Source: Acanthochlamys bracteata (lineage: Eukaryota; Streptophyta; Magnoliopsida; Pandanales; Velloziaceae). Taken from it: 64,000 bases of DNA. The DNA lies in assembly GCA_019914995.1 (NCBI GenBank), contig CM034129.1:4973725-5037724 (forward strand), given 5' to 3'. The translations under genes and the position numbers were made by a program. The notes beneath the pieces were generated by a model. The model ran no database searches. It was not told where the DNA came from and worked only from the letters and a program-made list of their open reading frames with translations. Shown one piece after another: positions 13,431 through 26,124 of this stretch (its first letter is position 1; every line of letters begins with the position of its first letter).

Positions 13431-14800
13431 ATGCAAATTCTGAAAAGTACTATTTTTGAATTAACGAGCAAATTCTTTTGTTTTTATCAAACAATGAATT
13501 ACAAGGTCACTCAGTTGTTCCGAAGTTCGCACTGTTCTATATGATATGGCTTCAACTTATTAGAGCAACTGCAAGATTCATTACGACAGAAGATTTAATA
13601 AAATTATCAGAAACTGTTGAAGTCGAATCCACATCTCAGTGTGGGATAATCTCCCACATGATTAACTAGTGACTGACAAATTAAATCTTTTGGCTGAAAA
13701 AAATACAATATAATAAAAATCTGGTTCGACAATTGCTGCTTTTTTTAAAACAAAAAATATCAAAATGGTATTTTAGAAAAGCAGTGCGAGAGGTTTTTTT
13801 TTTTTAGAGTTGCTAGACGTTTATAAACCTCCTACCCCCTTTAGAGTATGTTTGAATTGTGATTATTGACGATAACTAATGATGATAGTAAAATATTTTA
13901 CCGTAATAATTATATTTATTTTGATTTTATTAATGAAAAGTAAGGAAAATTATTTTCCTTCCCCATTATATTTTATGGTAAAATATGTATCGACCAAATT
14001 GGTAAATACACATAGAGACAAAAAATAAAGCAAATTTACTTTCTTTTTTATTCTTTTATTTTTTAATTTTTTAATTATTTAATATTTATTTTATTTAGAT
14101 ATTTTTTATTAAATATTATTGTAATTAATATATATATTATTTTTTATTATAATAATTTATAATTTTATATTTATTTAAGTTTAATTAATTTTAATTGGTA
14201 GCGAAAATAATAAAATTATATATTAAATCTTTTAATTTAAAATTATATTTAATTTTGTTAAATTATATCAAACATTAATAAAAAAAGTTGAATTAATATA
14301 AAATTAATCTAAAAGTTATATTAATAAAATTAATATAAATTATATTAATTAAATTAATTTAAAGTTATATTAATAAAAATTAGATTAATATAAATAAAAA
14401 GTGTATTTGATTTTTTTTTATAAAAAATTTATTTCTGTTAATTATTCATTACTTATCTATTCAAATATAATTAATTTGTTATCCTTACCATATATCTAAA
14501 TATTATAAAATTAAATAGTTATCTTTTTCTATCGTGCTCTTATTATTTTTCTAATCTATTCTCTTACTTTTAAGAAGCATTTGAGAGTACTTATAAAATA
14601 GAAACCTTCTGAAATATAAAATATTTTTGTCCTTTATAAAAAATAAATTTTATTTTTTATCTCAAAAAATAATAAAAATATGTAATAAAAAATCTTACTA
14701 CATAAAATTATTTTATATTTTTTTGTATTTTTAAATAAAATTTTTAAATATTTATAAAATATATAATAAAAAATAAAAAATAAAAAATAAAAAAGCAGCG
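13431..14800. other. AT-rich intergenic spacer
   Basis: Very AT-rich from about 13840 to 14800, with long A/T runs and TTAATATAAA-type simple patterns. I see no gene, intact mobile element or RNA gene. It is probably degenerate transposon-derived DNA. Confidence 0.5.
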
Positions 14801-16129
14801 TTTTTCCGAACGCTGAAGCTAAACAAGGCTTTATTTCTTAAATCCAGACGTACACCTATGATGTCGCTCTCATTTTTCACTCTTCCAATTTCTCTCGCTT
14901 GGCTCCTCTCCGTTGCCCCTCCCTCCGCGATCTCTTCGTCCCCGACGCCGATCGTCATAGAGTCTTTCTACGTCCGCCTTCTCCCCATCACTGGATGATT
15001 GGTAATCATTTGTGTTCTTTTGGTGATATTTTCGTGTTTTGGTTTAGTTGATTCCAGATCTTTTATACATTTGGAGTTGTTTAAGTTGATATTTTTTGGT
15101 GGATGTATCAGTTTTTTATGTTTGTAGATGTACTAGTTTTATACATTTGGTTATGATTTGAATGAATTGATCAAACTGTGAGGTCACAGGTTCAGGACCA
15201 CAGCTCCGGGAAGGAAGGTGTTGAAGATGCTAATGCGAAGGATCTGGCTGTTGCTAATGTTCTACTTGTTGATATTCACTAGGTCAGTTTAAAGCCTTTT
15301 TGCTAAGATACATGTTGGCATTGGCATTTGTTTTCTTTTTCATTTTTGTTATTGTCTGATATTGCTCTTTATTTTGTTGGAATTTGATATTCTAACTATT
15401 ACTGATGACGGACGTATAAGTCTCTACACGAGCAATGACTTTCTCTATGCTTTCCACCATGCCTAGGAACCTCTGTCTGATTTCAATATTGCTGTTTGAT
15501 TTCAATATTGCCTAGGAACCCATGACTTTCTACATTGCTGTCTTGTAATATATCTAACCAATTTCAAACTCTGTTTAATCAATTCGAGAGTTATGCCAAT
15601 AGATGATGCGATGTGTTCTAAAGATCAAGCATATATACAAGCTCTATAGAAGCGTTGAACAAGTGGGACCGCTTGAGTCATGTACTGTAAAAACTACTTC
15701 TAACATAAAAAAACACGCTAAGTTGGTAGGAATTTCATAAGAGCTATTGATATTTTGACTATCAGTATATCAACGCTTATCTTAGCATGTAGATAATATC
15801 AAATTGTTAAATAAAGGATTTGGTCTGTCTCTATACTAAATATTAGATAAAAAAGTTTTTGATTGCATACCTAAAATACTTGTGCTGATACAAAAAATAC
15901 AAGTGCTGGCGAGCGTACTGTCATCTTAACAAGAACATAAAAAACACGTCTTCTTCCAGCAGTTTGATGATGATTTGTCAACCAATCATTCTGCAGTATT
16001 CGCTGTCTGTAACTTGTTTAACTTCAGCTTTCATATACGAAACTGCATGCATGAGTCCAGGAATTGAAAAGCAAGAAAGACAAAGAAATAAAACTTAAGA
16101 GAACGGAAGTGGCAGCTACCTTCTGGCAC
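14801..16129 (+). other. Possible untranslated leader and low-similarity DNA before the COG3 fragment
   Basis: 14820-15000 is pyrimidine-rich and GC-richer than its surroundings, like the 5' leader of a plant gene, but no ORF I recognise follows. A short open stretch at 15190-15283 ends in TAG and has no recognisable product. 15484-15525 repeats a short phrase ending in TTGCCTAGGAACC. I cannot assign a gene. Confidence 0.3.
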
Positions 16130-16434
16130 TCATGTGAATACAGCTTTTATATGAATACCTTGGTAGAAAAAATCCAGATATGTGACGAAATCCTTAATCA
16201 GGTACATTTGTTGCACTCATCAACTCTGGTTTCGAATGTAGCTTCTTCTGGATCATATTGTATATCCCTTTTGCTAGATTTAACGTCCTTTAGCACATAT
16301 TTGTTTGAGCTAGCTAAAGCACTCAAAATTTTACATAGGTTGATTCTACTATTGATTTGTTCAATGAATTACAATTATTACATAAAACAGTTGAGACAAA
16401 GACTAAGGCTTTGCACGAGTGCCATCTTTTTGAA
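16130..16434 (+). pseudogene. COG3 (conserved oligomeric Golgi complex subunit 3) gene fragment
   Basis: COG3 is part of the lobe A tether for retrograde vesicles at the Golgi. Two exon-like blocks are visible. The first ends at 16201 and encodes NTLVEKIQICDEILNQ. The second starts at 16339 and encodes VDSTIDLFNELQLLHKTVE, then a segment like KTKTLHDACDRL of COG3, read here as KTKALHECHLF. The border fits GT-AG (CAG|GTAC ... ATAG|GTTG), so this is a copied genomic piece with its intron, not a retrocopy. It stops about 15 codons later and the rest of the roughly 780-residue protein is absent. Identification rests on remembered COG3 sequence. Confidence 0.6.
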
Positions 16435-18201
16435 TGTGTTGGTGTCTACGTTGTAGAAGGATATAGTGTGCTGTATTTGCTCTCTTGTCATGTTCTAAGT
16501 GCAAAATATGAAGCTAAAATATTGATCATATGTAAAGTAACATCTTGGAATGTGTTAGCATATATCATTGTTGTGGCTGGATTGGTTTGTAATATAGCAT
16601 ATAGTTTGATGAAGGTTTCATTTTTTTTCAGGCTATGATTAAGCACTTACCATAAGGTCAGAATGAAGCCTGCAGTACTTCATTGTTCACTTTGTACAAT
16701 GTTGTAATCAGCAAAGTTCTTCCTTTTATTTTTTGTACAAGGATCATTACCCAACTAAAGTTATAATACTTCCAAATCACATTATAAAAAAAATAGCTTT
16801 CCAACTTATGTTAAAAAATAAATAATTGAATAATATATACAAAAAAATTTATAAATTTATCGATGGCTGTATTATTTTTAATTGAAAGTTTATCTGAAAG
16901 TGTTACATATAGTTGTAACATTTTATATTTATTCATTATTCCCAATTCATTACTTCCAAATCACAATTATGAAGTTAGTATAGTTATATATTTAAAGTAA
17001 TTAAAAAAATAATTATGAAGTATTATTAATCTATAATATTATTATATTTATTAATAGATTATAAATATTAATATAAGAAAGTATTAAAAGTTTATTATTA
17101 TAAAAAAATTAATTTAAAAAATAATATACGAAAAAAAAATTCAGAAATTTAGCAAAACATAAACTTGGCTAAACATATTTTTAGTTGTTTTTTTTTTACG
17201 AAAGCTTCAAAGATTAAGAACCATTCAAATGGAATTTATAAAAATGTAACATTTGAAGTAAAAATTTTACAGCCAATTTTTTCAACAAAATTATTTAAAT
17301 TGTAACTTTTGGATAAAAATGTTAAATTTATAGTTTAGTCAAACATGACTTATATGTTTATATCTCAAAGATGATTCGATCCGGTTCTTATTCCGAAAAT
17401 TACTCGACCTCTCCAATTAAATATAACTGTGGAGGGAAGCGTCCGAAACCACATTTTAACACGCTGTAACTTTCAGGAGACCAATGGACAAAAGTTTTGT
17501 TTTCTTTAATTTAAAAAAAAGAATTAAGGAGAAGAAAATGTAGTTAAGACGCACAGCCAAAGGTGTCCGTTGCCTGATTGTATAGATTAGGTAATCTCAA
17601 CTTGACCTTGTAGCTAAGGATGCGTTCTTTTGTACCAAAAAAATACAATTTTTGGTCAAAAAGTTACTTCCAAATAAATTTGTATTTTAGAACAATTTAA
17701 TCTATAACTCGTTTTTCAAACACAATTTTTTAGAAAATCACTTTTCAGTGCTCCTCATTAGAAGAAAAAAAAACACTCTAAAGTGCTCCGTATCCAAACT
17801 CAACATGAACCAAACTTGTCCTCATTTGAATTTCCAACAACACAACCACTCAGATTCATGCGAAACGGATACAACACCTTTTTGAAACCAGTATACAACA
17901 GTTTATAACATTTTAAAACAGTTTTTCCAGCATCACTGCACAAGATAAACCAAACCATAACGTACTGCAAGCAAAGTGAGTCTCTTATAAACTCATAATA
18001 CCCAGCACAATTTCATAGTGCAATAGTGATGATATAGAATGTCTCCATTTCAGTGATGTAGTTTCTGACTCACAGTATGAATCAGTACAACAGTAGGTTA
18101 ATTAGAAAGTAAAAATGAAGACATTGGACCCTCTTTGCAACCCAAAATAAATCGAATACACCGAGCAAACACAATGAGCAAGCAAAAAGGCAGTCAGTCA
18201 A
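16435..18201. other. Intergenic, AT-rich
   Basis: No gene seen. 16780-17350 is strongly AT-rich. The part nearest 18201 is the probable 3' UTR and downstream flank of the AP-4 sigma gene. A 93-codon open frame at 16357-16638 runs on from the COG3 fragment in a Cys/Val-rich, intron-like sequence and is not convincing. Confidence 0.45.
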
Positions 18202-21200
18202 TCAGGAAGCTTTATCCATGAGCTGAATTGGAGCGAGAATATTTGACTTGCTAGTCTCAACTATACATCCATTCATGACCATCTCTTCCAGCATGAAATG
18301 TGCCTTCTCCAGGTGGAACATAATATCAAGCTCGCACTAGTAAGAGGAGAAAATTTAAAAGAAAGCGAAATATATATTCTTGAACATGCCAAAAATTATG
18401 GAAAGCAACCACTAAAGTAGTGAATTTAACATACCACATTTCCGAAGTGGCGGTCCATGGTTTCTACCAATAGATGTATGAATTCTAGAATAGCTAGCTC
18501 ATTCTGCAAAAAGAAATAAAAATAAAAAAGATCGCATTACTAAAAATGTATGAAAAATCCATAAAAGTTTTCAATAATCACATAGAATGGAATAAAAAGA
18601 TAGCTATAACATAAGAAATCTATAGTCAATATCCACTAACCAGTTATTAATGCACATGCAGTTCATTCAACAACTTTAACTACAACAATCCTATAAAGTG
18701 CAATTTCGCTAATTATTAAATATTTGTCTCCCAAGAGAAGCAAAGTCTGCTATACCTGCATACAAGCAAAGCTATTGATATGCATCTTGCAAGTTATGTG
18801 TCACATAATCAGCTGGAGTCAGAGTGGGCATACAGTTACTGCTTGGAAATCAAATTTAGGCATCAACAAGCATTTTCCAAATAGGGCATACAGTTACTGC
18901 ATATTCATCTCTTTTATGCACCAACGGACATCCTAAAATGCATGTAGACACAAAACACATAAATCGATGTGTGTATGCATGCTCAAGTACACACATGAAT
19001 TATCAAATGATAAGTAGCTACCATTGACTGATCGGAATGCATGTTCGATAACTAAACCAGGATCAGCCTATAAAGCCATTCCCTTTACAGGGAATAGATG
19101 CTTACAGGGTCCTCATCAATGTCATGTGCATAAAATATAGTAGAAACATAGACTCAAAGAGAGAATCTGATAAAAGTTGAAAATTGCAAACTAGACTATT
19201 TTGTAAAAAATTATTGATAAATGTAAGGGTATTTTGGACAGTGAAACAGAAGGAGCGGCATGCTAAGTTTTGTATCCTCTTACGTATACCACCTTTTTCA
19301 TAGAAGGCAGAATGTTTTAAAAAACAGAATTAAGATTCATGTTAGTGCCAACTTTCTAATGAGGCCTGAACCGCTGAATTTCAACTAAAGGTAGGGCAAC
19401 CTGCTAACCTCACTCACACATGATAGAGCACAAGAAAACTGTAAGTATCACACCTGATCTTCTGTTTTAACAAAGAACAATACTCTGTATTTATAATCCT
19501 TATTAACACATACGCAAGGAGGAGCTTTGGTACAAATAATATCACATACCTCATCATTGTCAATGCCTACCAAGAAAAACAATGATGCATAGCGCCTATA
19601 GACAATTTTGTAATTCCGATGTTCCACAAATGAACACTGCAAAGAAATGTTACCATCACTTACATATAAATGCAGTTGCATGGAAATTCAGTATATTGAA
19701 AGAAATATTAAAGCATACAAAGAAACTTTTTAAAATCCAAAAGAAAGTTAAAAGAGAGCACTCAAAGTTTGTTAGAAGCATTCATAGTTACTTATACGGT
19801 AGAGATAGCAGAGATAATCTTTCCATCCAATAGCAAGTTTGACTGTCCACAAAACTTACCATAGAAGCTTTGCTAGTGGGAGCCAAACCTGTGAGGCTGT
19901 TTTGTTTGTCTAAGCATTACAAGCTTATATATTAGTATACTACATTCAAGGTTGTTTAGAAAAGTTTCTCTATTGGCAAATTTGAGCAATAGTTTTCTTC
20001 TAGCAATATGAGTTAAACTAAGACTTCAAAAATGTGATTGCTTGTCAATTTGCTAATAGTTTTTAAGCTTGATCATACGCATAGGATACAACTCTTAAAC
20101 ATGAAATTTGCATGTGCCAAATAAAGAGTTGATATCAGATCATTGACACTTCCCAGAAAGCATAGGTTCCTGCATTGACCCTCATATACAATAAGCTTTG
20201 AAATAAAAGGCACTTAAGTACAGAAAGTTTGCAGCAAAAGAATTGCCCCAGTTCTTAAATCAGGAGGCCCATGTCCATGAAATGTGTAAGAATGGACCAG
20301 AATGATCTGAAATAGAAGGAAAACTAAGCTGAGAGCTGTTTCTCATTCATCTTCTGCTTTGTAATAATTTACCCTACCATCCATGCATTGCTCGTACTAA
20401 GGATATCAACCTTGCAAGAACCTGAGATAGATGCTAGTCCACTTACTTCTAAACAATACAAGTTGAGTCTAAAGTTTATGCATAACTACACAAGAGATAC
20501 AAGAGAGTGGTGTGTTACAGCAAATTTACTAGAACATCAAACTGAAAATAGTTTCACTGAAGAATCTCCTATAGAAAATACCGATGAAATGGAGAATATT
20601 GATAAAACATGTGAACAATGAACATGCTTTTGTTGGACATAGAGAAGTTGCATTTGAAATGTGCATCTTGATTTTTCATGGCGTTAGTTAGAGAAACAAA
20701 GCCATGAAATGTTCCTTCTTTACATTCTTTGCATATCAGTTGTCTGAAAACAGAAAGAATGTTTTCAACTTTGAGCCAAAAGATTTGTAAAGACAAGTAC
20801 TACCATGAGGGCAATAGTCTCTACTTGGCATCTGCTTACAAAATCCAATCCTTGTTCTAACATAGCAAATATAAGCCCTCAACGAAGTCTCCTCTCGAGC
20901 TCTAGGAAGTTACAAATTTTCAGCTAAACCTAAACATCCGGCAGTAATCTAAGAATCAAATAATACCTGCAGCTCTCTAAGTCCAATCTGCCATAGCTCA
21001 AACTCACACACAGAATAAATAAGTTAAGATTCTATCATCGGTCAATAAAAACGCCTTCCAAGCCAGCTAAACAGCGTAGGACTCTACAGTTCTATACAAT
21101 TGATTTCAATCCAACAAGGCACGATCTGATCTCTAATCGAAACCATTATTTGTAAAAATTAAAATCAACAATAGAGATGATTGAAATGGTTGGAATCACA

Positions 21201-21367
21201 GTGGAAAATGGAGATAAAGCTAGAACCTGTTGTTCGGTACGGGCAAGGCACTTGCGGACGATCTCCCCCTCGAGAGCCCGGCGTTCCTCCAGCGTTAGGT
21301 ACTCGTAATACTGAGCCAGACGGGTCTGCCCCTGCTTGTTCACGAGAAGCACGAACCGGATTCCCAT
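18202..21367 (-). CDS. AP4S: AP-4 complex subunit sigma
   Basis: The small sigma chain of the AP-4 adaptor, which sorts cargo at the trans-Golgi network (in plants, towards the vacuole). Exons (minus): 21367-21227, 19636-19550, 18503-18435, 18336-18202; all junctions are phase 0. The product is 143 residues, the family length. It opens [19 protein letters not shown] and carries the clathrin-adaptor small-chain signature, including [14 protein letters not shown] and [17 protein letters not shown]; the end is [10 protein letters not shown]. Sigma chains of AP-1, 2 and 3 differ at the N-terminus. Intron 1 (1.6 kb) contains a repeat also found near 30-32.6 kb. The start is the first ATG and is conserved in the family. 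Confidence 0.95.
19916..20640. repeat. Repeat unit in AP4S intron 1, second copy at 30.3-32.6 kb
   Basis: The left part (19916-20075) matches 30296-30443 and the right part (20396-20640) matches 32335-32580, same order and orientation. By eye the two copies agree at most positions. The right part holds an open frame (20388-20621) that is broken in the other copy. It may be a local duplication of the intron or two copies of an unrecognised dispersed element. Confidence 0.75.
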
Positions 21368-22029
21368 CGATCGTTCCCTTCTCCTCTGACTCTCTGGCTC
21401 TCTTGAACGGAAGGAATAGTTTGGAACTAACCAACAAACTATAGTTAGGTAATAATCTCCTCCACTCCGTGTTGGAGCGTAAAACTTTAATCTTGAAATA
21501 ATATTTTTTAATATTGAAAGTTTTAAGGGATGCTTCAAAATTATTATTGTTCTATTTCGATATTAAAAAGTTTTTTATCTAAAAAATTAAAATAAATAAA
21601 TAATAATATTTTATTATGTAAAAATTTAAATAAATTTTATAAATATTATAAAAATAATTTTGGGAATGCAACGCTAATTGCATCTTTTATTTTCTTTGCC
21701 TAACGGACTAGATGAATGATTTATTTTTAGGTGCGTTTTTTTTATTTTAAAATTGAGTTTTTTAAAATAAAATTTTAAAAATAATATATTTTTTGTATTG
21801 AAAATAAATTAGAATTAATTTTTTGTATTTTTTTAATAAAAATTAAATTATAAGTAATTTTTTAGTAGAAGAAAAGTTATTTTTATGTGTAAAAACACAC
21901 ACTTTTTTTTACTTTCATTCACTCCAATTCACCCCCAACCAAACAAGGGGTGAGTAGGTGAACGAGGGTAACATTAATCTTTCACCTCATAAAATAGTCA
22001 TGTGGGTGAAATGCTATGAAGTGTCAGCG
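21368..22029. other. AP4S upstream region and AT-rich spacer
   Basis: 21368-21460 is the probable AP4S leader and promoter. 21540-21920 is AT-rich with no recognisable feature. 21920-22029 is unremarkable single-copy-looking DNA. Confidence 0.45.
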
Positions 22030-22640
22030 GGATGAAAGGAAAATGTACGTGTTTTCCTTCCACTAATACCTTTCCCCTTCTCGTTATTTCTTTTCTCCCT
22101 TCTTCGCCTTGCTCCCGACAGCCCGCCCGAGCGCGCTCGTCTTCGCTGTGGTTGATCTCTCTCGTTGAAATTTTCTTTCTCCCGAGTGCTCCGCTAGGTG
22201 AAGCAGATCTCTTTCTCGTTCTTCGTTTATATTTCGACTTCTCCTCCAGGAACCATAAACTTTCAAGCCTTCAATTCGATTCCAAGTACGCTCGATTCGG
22301 TTTCTCTTCGATTAAAATTTCTGTTTTCATTTTTTATCAAGCAATCTGGCCGGAATTTGAAGAATTTTCAAACATTTTGCTGTTTGATTGGGAGAAATTC
22401 ATAATTAACATTTTGTTTTGGTTTTTTTTTATGTTTTTGTTGAGGTGAATTTTGAAGCTATTTTTACTTGCTTGTTTTCTGTATTTCTGTCTTTAGTTTT
22501 TGCTCGTGGATGTAAAATTTGTTCCTTTCTTAAGAGGGAATTCCAAGTAAAAAAATTGGTACTTTCTTTACTTCAGTTTGATCTTTATGAAAAGCAATTC
22601 CGTCTTTATTGCTTTCCCTTACGATTAGGGAAATGATTGC
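22030..22640 (+). other. Pyrimidine-rich, leader-like segment without a recognised gene
   Basis: 22060-22300 is C/T-rich and more GC-rich than its surroundings, with CpG-containing bits such as GAGCGCGCTCG, which resembles the 5' UTR of an expressed gene. A 138-codon open frame overlaps it, but the translation is low-complexity Phe/Ser/Leu with no familiar domain, so I do not call it protein-coding. It could be the first exon of a non-coding transcript or a captured leader. Confidence 0.3.
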
Positions 22641-24954
22641 GATTACGTTACTCTTGTTTTGCTTCTGGGATGATGCAACTGTAATGGAGTCTTATGTTCT
22701 TGTCAAAAATTTATCTTGATTTAGACTTAATGAAGCTTGGATGATTGAATGTTTTGTATGGGTAATGTATAGCACTTGTTTTAAGACAAATTATTGGTGA
22801 ATTAAGGTAGGTTATTCCTTTTGGAGCTTGTTTATAGGAGCTTATTATATGGCTAATACTAATAAACTTCAAGCATATTCTTTAGGTGATGAGCCGTTTG
22901 CAAACGTCAAGCATATTCTTCTCCCTCTTTCATCTTATAGCTCTTCTTCAGTTGTTAATTCCTAAAACATCTAATAATTCTATTTAGTTATATTTGGATG
23001 CACAAGATCAGTGAACATGCTTAAATAGTAAGCAATAAGCATTTGTAACTGTTGTTGGTATGGATATGCAATAAAAAATCTTCTTTGAAGACTGACGTAG
23101 TTATAGATTCCATGCAACCTGTTTGAGCAAATACCTGATTGACTCTGTTGAACTTCACTCTAACTTATTGGTTCAATTAGATCCCTGCCTTCTGTACCTC
23201 ATTTGCATAAAAATTATGTATATGTATGTTTTCTAAATTTCCTTTATTCTTAGTTGTGGTTGTGTGATTCAATCCAGTGTAATCTTTTTTTTAGAGGTAG
23301 TCACCTAATAGGCCAACATCATATTTTATAAGTTTTCATTGGGACCTTTGGAGGAGATAAATTTATCATGCACATAGGATTCGTTATGGTACCAACTTCT
23401 GCTAGCTTCCAACATGATGTGACTTAATGATTTTGCTTTTTTTCATCCCTCTGTTGAAAATTTAAGCCTGATCATCTGGGGATTAGATCAAGTTTCTGTC
23501 TTTTGTGGTCTATTGCATATATTTTAGGTAGAAGTTGTGGACATGATCCCTTTAATGCAGATTTTCAGTTGACTATCATACAACAACCTTACATGTTTCC
23601 TGCTATGATGTATTAAGCATCCTAAACAAAACTTTATAGGTGATGGTCATCCTATTCAGAAAACATGATTGGCTTCCATGAAAGCTATGAGTATGTTACA
23701 AGAAACTTTGAAAGTAACTTGCTACTTCAAATTACCAGGTGAAACCAATTAACACTCCTAAAACCAGGTTTTAATGCTAGAGTCTCTGGTGAACACACAT
23801 AAAGCAAGTGCATGGGTTTCATACTTTGATAATCAATAATTATTATAAGCATACATGGACATAATGAATAAGATGTACCTGGTAAAATTTAATCCATACG
23901 TCGTTGAAGTAATTTACCAGCACTTCATCTAACAAACTAGAATTCTTGCAAGGGACTAAAAAGACTAAAACCTAAACGAATTATACTGATATTTAGCACT
24001 CCGAATTCAGTTACCCATTTCTCTTATTCATTTAACATTAATATTAACAGTCCCATTTCTCATTAGAATCAACCTACATTAGGAATGTTGCTCACTTTCT
24101 GCTCTCAATTTCCAAATTCTTAAGTTTTTGAATTCACTAATAAAAATTCATAACCCAAACTCAATCCCTGCATACCACCCCCCTTGCAAAATTTAGTGAC
24201 TTAAAATTTTGAGATGAAAACTTCTCAGACAGAAGCACGATAAACAAAGAAAGAAGAAAAAATTAAACCCATATAGAGAATAAAACGGGTATTAAAAAAG
24301 AAAAAGTAAGAAAGAAAGAAAATCCTTTTTCTATGTTGTGGTTAAAGAATCGAGAACGAATCTTAAGATCAAGAAATATTGAATCACCCCAGGGTCAAGG
24401 AAACACAACGAGTCAAGGAAACACAACGAATTTCTTCAAACCCTACTAAACAAATTTTCACTAGTTTCATCAGTTTCCCTCAACAAACAACAATCGCCAA
24501 GATGAAACAAGCGAATTGAAAAAAAAAAAGAAAAAGAGAATCATATATTGTAACCTTTGTATAGAAAAGAACTACCAAGAAATCATCTAAACATAGAAAA
24601 CCTTCACTGAATCTCGAATTATAATTGGAAATTTTTGTATAAGAGAGAGTAGAATTACGAAGATTAGCATTTGAGAAACCTGGTTTCCCTGCTTCGAAAT
24701 TTTTTCTCTTTATTTTCTTCTCTTTCGTTTCTCCTTTCTTCATTTGAAAACTTTTTCCTAGACGAACGCTAAACAACTAGAGCGAGTGAGGGAGAAAGCT
24801 GAAAGAATAGAGCGAGCAAGGGAGAGAGCCGAGAACACGAACTAAAAGAGGGAAAAGAAAATGAAAAGAGGAGAAAAAAAGGCACGGAAGCAATGCAGTA
24901 GATAAGCACAAAATTGGAAACACAATTTTTCGTGTTTCCTTGGAACTTCGAAGG
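22641..24954. other. Intergenic, no gene recognised
   Basis: No coding feature I recognise on either strand. A 17-base tandem duplication (GTCAAGGAAACACAACG, two copies) lies at about 24392-24428. 24680-24950 is purine-rich on the plus strand, so C/T-rich on the minus, like a second gene leader facing left. The open frames here are low-complexity Phe/Leu/Ser. Confidence 0.4.
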
Positions 24955-25415
24955 AATTCCTCACGAATTCCCCACAAGGAAGGGAAAGGAAGTGTTGTTT
25001 AGAAACGAGATTAAAAAATAAAATGAATGTGAAGATAAAGATCAAGATGAAGGTGAATAAAGAGTAGTATTTGGATATTTAATAAGAATAAAATTAACCG
25101 TGTTTTAATAAAAGGTGATCAATGAAGGTGAACTTTCAATAAAAGATTCAAATACTCTTTTATTTTAACTTAGTGTTTGAATATAACATAATAGAATTAA
25201 ATCAATTATTTAATAAAATTTTTGATTATATATTTTTATTGTTTTTCTATCAATTAAAATCAATTAGACCTAAAATTTATTATAATAAAATTTACAACCA
25301 GAAGTTCATTTTACTTTTATGATTTATTAAGTAAGAATTGTTTGAAGCTTTAACCCCAGCTAGTTTGTTGGTTTCAAACAAAAAAAGTTATACATACTGA
25401 AGCAAACATTATTGA
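24955..25415 (+). repeat. Left arm of a long inverted repeat
   Basis: Reverse-complement match to 26125-26592. Shared landmarks, outside to inside: CCTCACGAATTCCCCACAAG, a GAAGATAAAGATCAAGAT block, AGTGTTTGAATATAA, and AGAATTGTTTGAAG followed by GTTGGTTTCAAAC. The copies look roughly 75-80% alike with small indels. Confidence 0.8.
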
Positions 25416-26124
25416 GCTGATGGTTTCATTGATCAAGCAAAAATTTTACATGATGGTTTAAAATTTTATACAACAAGAAGAGCTGATGCTCTTCGAAACT
25501 TAAAATTGCATAGATGATGATACATAGCTGTCAAATAAAAGTCTTCATGTTACTCACTGCATACATACACATAACCAAATAATTCAAGAAGATACATATC
25601 ATAGTTCTTCTTAGCAGCAGCAGAAGACAGTCGAATACTTCCTCGCAAATCTCGTAGCAATAGAAGCAGGAACATGCTGTGAACAAAATGCATCAAGACG
25701 AAAAAAGACTACTCATAATTTGAATCATTATAATAATTTAGAATCTATACACTAGGGGACAGAATGAACCAGTTTGCTGTTCACCACATGGCTGGTATTG
25801 CTGTTTTGAGTAGTCACCAATGCCAATAAACTTGAAATAATCCCTCAGATCAGTAGAGTATCTTTCATGATATCAGATTCTTCATCATTGAGCTGAATTG
25901 CAACCAGATCAATATAATACCTTGCTCTCAAATTTTCATCACCGAGCTGAATGCAATCATCTGTTTACATGCGTAGCAACCAAGCACTCTTAGCTAGAAT
26001 CCATTTTAACACGAAGTATAATATTAAAAAAAAATTTAGACCTGTGTAGTATCACATAGCTTTCAAATTTTCCTCACAAAGCTAGGTAATTCTAGGTAGC
26101 ATCCATTTTACACCAAAGAAACTT
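25416..26124. other. Spacer between the inverted-repeat arms
   Basis: About 700 bases without a recognisable gene. It contains imperfect internal repeats around GAGCTGAATTGCAACCAG / GAGCTGAATGCAATC and two copies of a TAGCATCCATTTTA-like phrase. No transposase-like frame was seen. Confidence 0.4.

Noticed and set aside
15177-15215. B-box-like AGGTCACAGGTTC, possible tRNA or SINE
   Set aside because: No A-box, cloverleaf or tail could be matched around it.
22032-22448. 138-codon open frame
   Set aside because: Translation is Phe/Ser/Leu low complexity over C/T-rich DNA and has no familiar domain.
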